Below, piece by piece: positions 62,181 through 64,000 of a stretch of 64,000 nucleotides of DNA. The DNA is taken from the NCBI RefSeq assembly GCF_027568475.1, contig NZ_JANKZG010000002.1, forward strand, positions 124,001 through 188,000, written 5' to 3'. This DNA is from Acinetobacter sp. HY1485 (GTDB taxonomy: Bacteria; Pseudomonadota; Gammaproteobacteria; Pseudomonadales; Moraxellaceae). Numbering within the stretch: position 1 is the stretch's first letter; each line of letters begins with the position of its first letter. A program made the translations under genes and the position numbers. The notes under the pieces were generated by a model. It ran no database searches, was not told the DNA's origin, and saw only the letters and a list, made by a program, of their open reading frames with translations.

Positions 62181-62250
62181 GCTCAATCCTCCTTGGAGTT
62201 CTATTTATTAGCATAGATTTTTTAGACATAAAGTTGCGTTTATTTTTGTA

Positions 62251-62278
62251 TAAAAAAACCTCACCACAAGGTGAGGTT
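62251..62278 (-). terminator. Terminator of ompW
   Basis: AACCTCACC (62257-62265) and GGTGAGGTT (62270-62278) with ACAA loop; on the minus strand followed by a seven-T run. Located 18 bp after the ompW stop. Confidence 0.85.
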
Positions 62279-62295
62279 AATTACTCTAAACTCAA

Positions 62296-62919
62296 TTAGA
62301 AACGGTATGCAAAACCAGCAGTGTAAACCCATGGATTAATTTTTAATGTGCCAATTTTCTGACCATCTAATTTTAAGTCAGATTCTACGCGTGCATAACG
62401 GGTATCAACAAATACAGACCAGTTTTTTGCATCAGCAGGAGCAAATGTAAAACCAACTTGTCCAGCTGCACCGTATGCCGTTTCTGCTTTTAATTTTTTA
62501 CCTTCAATTGCACCCGCAGTATGTTCTTGGAAAGGAATCGCAACAGTTAAACCTGCACCAATGTACGGTGTAAACCCTGTAGAGTTTTTAAAGTTATATT
62601 TAGCTGTTAATGTTGGTGGCAAATGCTTAAAGTCAGCAATTTTTTGGTTCTGACCATTAACTTTAGCAGTTACATCATGTTTAAACGGAGTAGCTAATAA
62701 TAATTCAGCAGATAAACCTGTGTCGTTAAAGAAATATTCGATAGAAGGTGTAAAGCTATATCCATTGTCTACTTTAGCATCAGTGACTGTACCATTTGCC
62801 AATGTATTGTGGTTTTCTGTTGGTGCAAGTACGCTACCGCCTACTTTAACTTGCCAGTTACTTGCAAAAGATGCAGAAGATGCAGCTAATAACGCTAATA
62901 CCAATGTTTTTTTCAACAT
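62296..62919 (-). CDS. ompW: OmpW family outer membrane protein
   Basis: Encodes 207 aa from the ATG at 62919 (AGGGG 8 nt upstream), giving a signal peptide of about 20 residues (MLKKTLVLALLAASSASFA). OmpW features: NWQVKVGGSVLAP, the GYSFTPSIEYFFNDTGLSAELLLATPFKHD strand region, LPPTLTAKYNF, TPYIGAGLTVAIPF and C-terminal AYRF. An eight-stranded barrel for small hydrophobic molecules. Confidence 0.93.
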   Translation of the reverse strand: MLKKTLVLALLAASSASFASNWQVKVGGSVLAPTENHNTLANGTVTDAKVDNGYSFTPSIEYFFNDTGLSAELLLATPFKHDVTAKVNGQNQKIADFKHLPPTLTAKYNFKNSTGFTPYIGAGLTVAIPFQEHTAGAIEGKKLKAETAYGAAGQVGFTFAPADAKNWSVFVDTRYARVESDLKLDGQKIGTLKINPWVYTAGFAYRF

Positions 62920-63243
62920 TTTGTTTACCCCTGTAATTATTAAGCGAATATTAAAATTTGATTTTAATTTGTGCAAGATTTATTTTTACTTATTTTGTTC
63001 ATAATATTAATAAGATACTGATTATTTTAAATATTTATTTATTAATCCGATTAAATAAATCAAGTTTAATTTTCACCCAATTAATAGTTTTTATTTGATT
63101 AAAATTCCAACTAAAAAGGTTGGTTATATTATTTTAAAAATTAAAGTTTGAGCAAAAAATAAACAAAGAAAAATAATTAGGTAATATTTTGTGACCTGTT
63201 CTAGGAGCTTCTATACAATATATGCTAAGGATTGGAGTAAATA
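62920..63243. promoter_or_regulatory. Divergent promoter region ompW/permease
   Basis: 324 bp, very AT-rich. For the permease a sigma-70-like pair TTGTGA (63189-63194) and TATACA (63212-63217) with 17-bp spacing lies about 30 bp upstream of the start codon. The ompW promoter should lie near the opposite end. No other gene is visible. Confidence 0.5.
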
Positions 63244-64000
63244 ATGTCACAGACCTCGTCTTTAAAGCGTGGACTCAATACACGCCACATACGATTTTTA
63301 GCCTTGGGCTCAGCAATTGGCACAGGGCTTTTTTATGGTTCAGCTTCTGCAATTAAACTTGCAGGTCCCTCCGTACTTTTAGCATATATGATTGCAGGTT
63401 TAGCCATCTATATTGTGATGCGTGCTTTGGGCGAAATGGCTGTTCATCATCCCGTTTCAGACTCTTTTAGCCATTATGCTTCTGAATATATTACACCTTT
63501 TGCAGGTTTCACAGCAGGTTGGACTTATGTGTTTGAGATGGTCATTGTGGCTATTGCAGACGTCACTGCTTTTGGTATTTATATGGGATTTTGGTTTCCC
63601 AATGTAGCGCGTTGGATCTGGATTTTATCACTCATTTTTTTCTTAGGTGCCATTAACCTCATTCACGTTAAAGTTTATGGTGAACTTGAGTTTTGGCTCT
63701 CTATTATCAAAGTCAGTGCTATTGTTGCCATGATTTTAGGTGGCTTAGGCATTATTTTTTATGGTTTTCATGTACCTCATGCAGAATTTACACCAGGTAT
63801 TGCTAACCTTTGGCAACATGGTGGTTTTATGCCAAATGGTATTGCAGGCTTTATTGCTTGTTTTTCTGTGGTTGTGTTTGCATTTGGTGGTATCGAAATT
63901 ATTGGCATTACCGCAGGCGAAACTGAAGACCCTAAAAAAGCCATTCCAAGCGCCATCAATGCTGTCCCTATCCGTATTATTTTATTTTATGTGCTTACCA
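63244..64000 (+). CDS. APC family amino-acid permease, N-terminal part (cut by window edge)
   Basis: Reads [20 protein letters not shown] from the ATG at 63244, with GGAG 8 nt upstream, and is open to the last base (252 codons). [21 protein letters not shown] is the substrate-binding first helix of AroP/ProY/GabP-type permeases, followed by [16 protein letters not shown] and, near the end, [22 protein letters not shown]. Imports an amino acid; which one cannot be told. Confidence 0.92.
   Translation, partial: MSQTSSLKRGLNTRHIRFLALGSAIGTGLFYGSASAIKLAGPSVLLAYMIAGLAIYIVMRALGEMAVHHPVSDSFSHYASEYITPFAGFTAGWTYVFEMVIVAIADVTAFGIYMGFWFPNVARWIWILSLIFFLGAINLIHVKVYGELEFWLSIIKVSAIVAMILGGLGIIFYGFHVPHAEFTPGIANLWQHGGFMPNGIAGFIACFSVVVFAFGGIEIIGITAGETEDPKKAIPSAINAVPIRIILFYVLT

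Overview
The window reads as the chromosome of an AT-rich gammaproteobacterium of the family Moraxellaceae, most likely Acinetobacter. The evidence is gene content and order: rpsP-rimM-trmD-rplS next to minor-pilin genes, spoT-ridA-bfd-bfr next to a PglL/TfpO-type O-oligosaccharyltransferase, tpiA-secG-tRNA-Leu, pilBCD-coaE and recN-yqgE-ruvX. A levansucrase of the plant-associated type (closest in recalled features to Erwinia amylovora Lsc) and a decayed fadBA pair suggest a sugar-feeding, flower- or nectar-associated Acinetobacter. That last step is inference.

Layout. 1-1.8 kb: ribosomal/tRNA-modification operon on the minus strand. 1.9-15.3 kb: two tandem, diverged copies of the type IV pilus minor pilin/PilY1 block. 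Copy A is pilV-pilW-pilX-pilY1 followed by two pilE genes; copy B is fimU-pilV-pilW-pilX-pilY1. The cell may therefore make two alternative pilus tips. 15.4-21 kb: housekeeping genes (ispH, gmk, rpoZ, spoT, ridA) and an iron-storage pair (bfd under an evident Fur box; a bacterioferritin lacking most ferroxidase ligands). 21-24.7 kb: pilin glycosyltransferase, a META lipoprotein and levansucrase.

24.9-33.6 kb: an 8.7-kb integrated element bounded by 91-bp att repeats, one of them overlapping the 3' end of tRNA-Leu(GAG). It has a tyrosine integrase, an AlpA-like regulator, an HTH protein, a Bro-N antirepressor-like protein, an Ash/Icd-like gene, two paralogous small proteins and a DUF927 ATPase whose stop codon abuts a 12-copy iteron cluster (probable origin). 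No capsid, portal or terminase gene is visible, so it looks like a P4/PICI-style phage satellite or other small replicating island. It is rich in unexplained DNA signals: an array of covarying 11-13-bp palindromes inside the Icd-like gene, a four-copy GCTAGC array with exact 20-bp period, an inverted repeat over the alpA start codon, a possible C4-type antisense RNA, and a 19-codon hydrophobic micro-ORF with its own terminator. This is the most novel part of the window.

33.6-64 kb: secG, tpiA, the pilus assembly genes pilBCD with coaE, a DMT transporter, rlmB, ppnP, recN-yqgE-ruvX, an Aae-like FUSC efflux system divergent from an IclR regulator, a SulP-carbonic anhydrase fusion, pgsA, uvrC, a fadB-fadA-like pair whose catalytic residues are largely lost, a FrnE-like thioredoxin-fold protein, a three-gene unknown operon with a probable outer-membrane protein, htpG, an LprI-like protein, ompW and the start of an amino-acid permease cut by the window edge.

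All family assignments come from reading the sequences; no database search was run.
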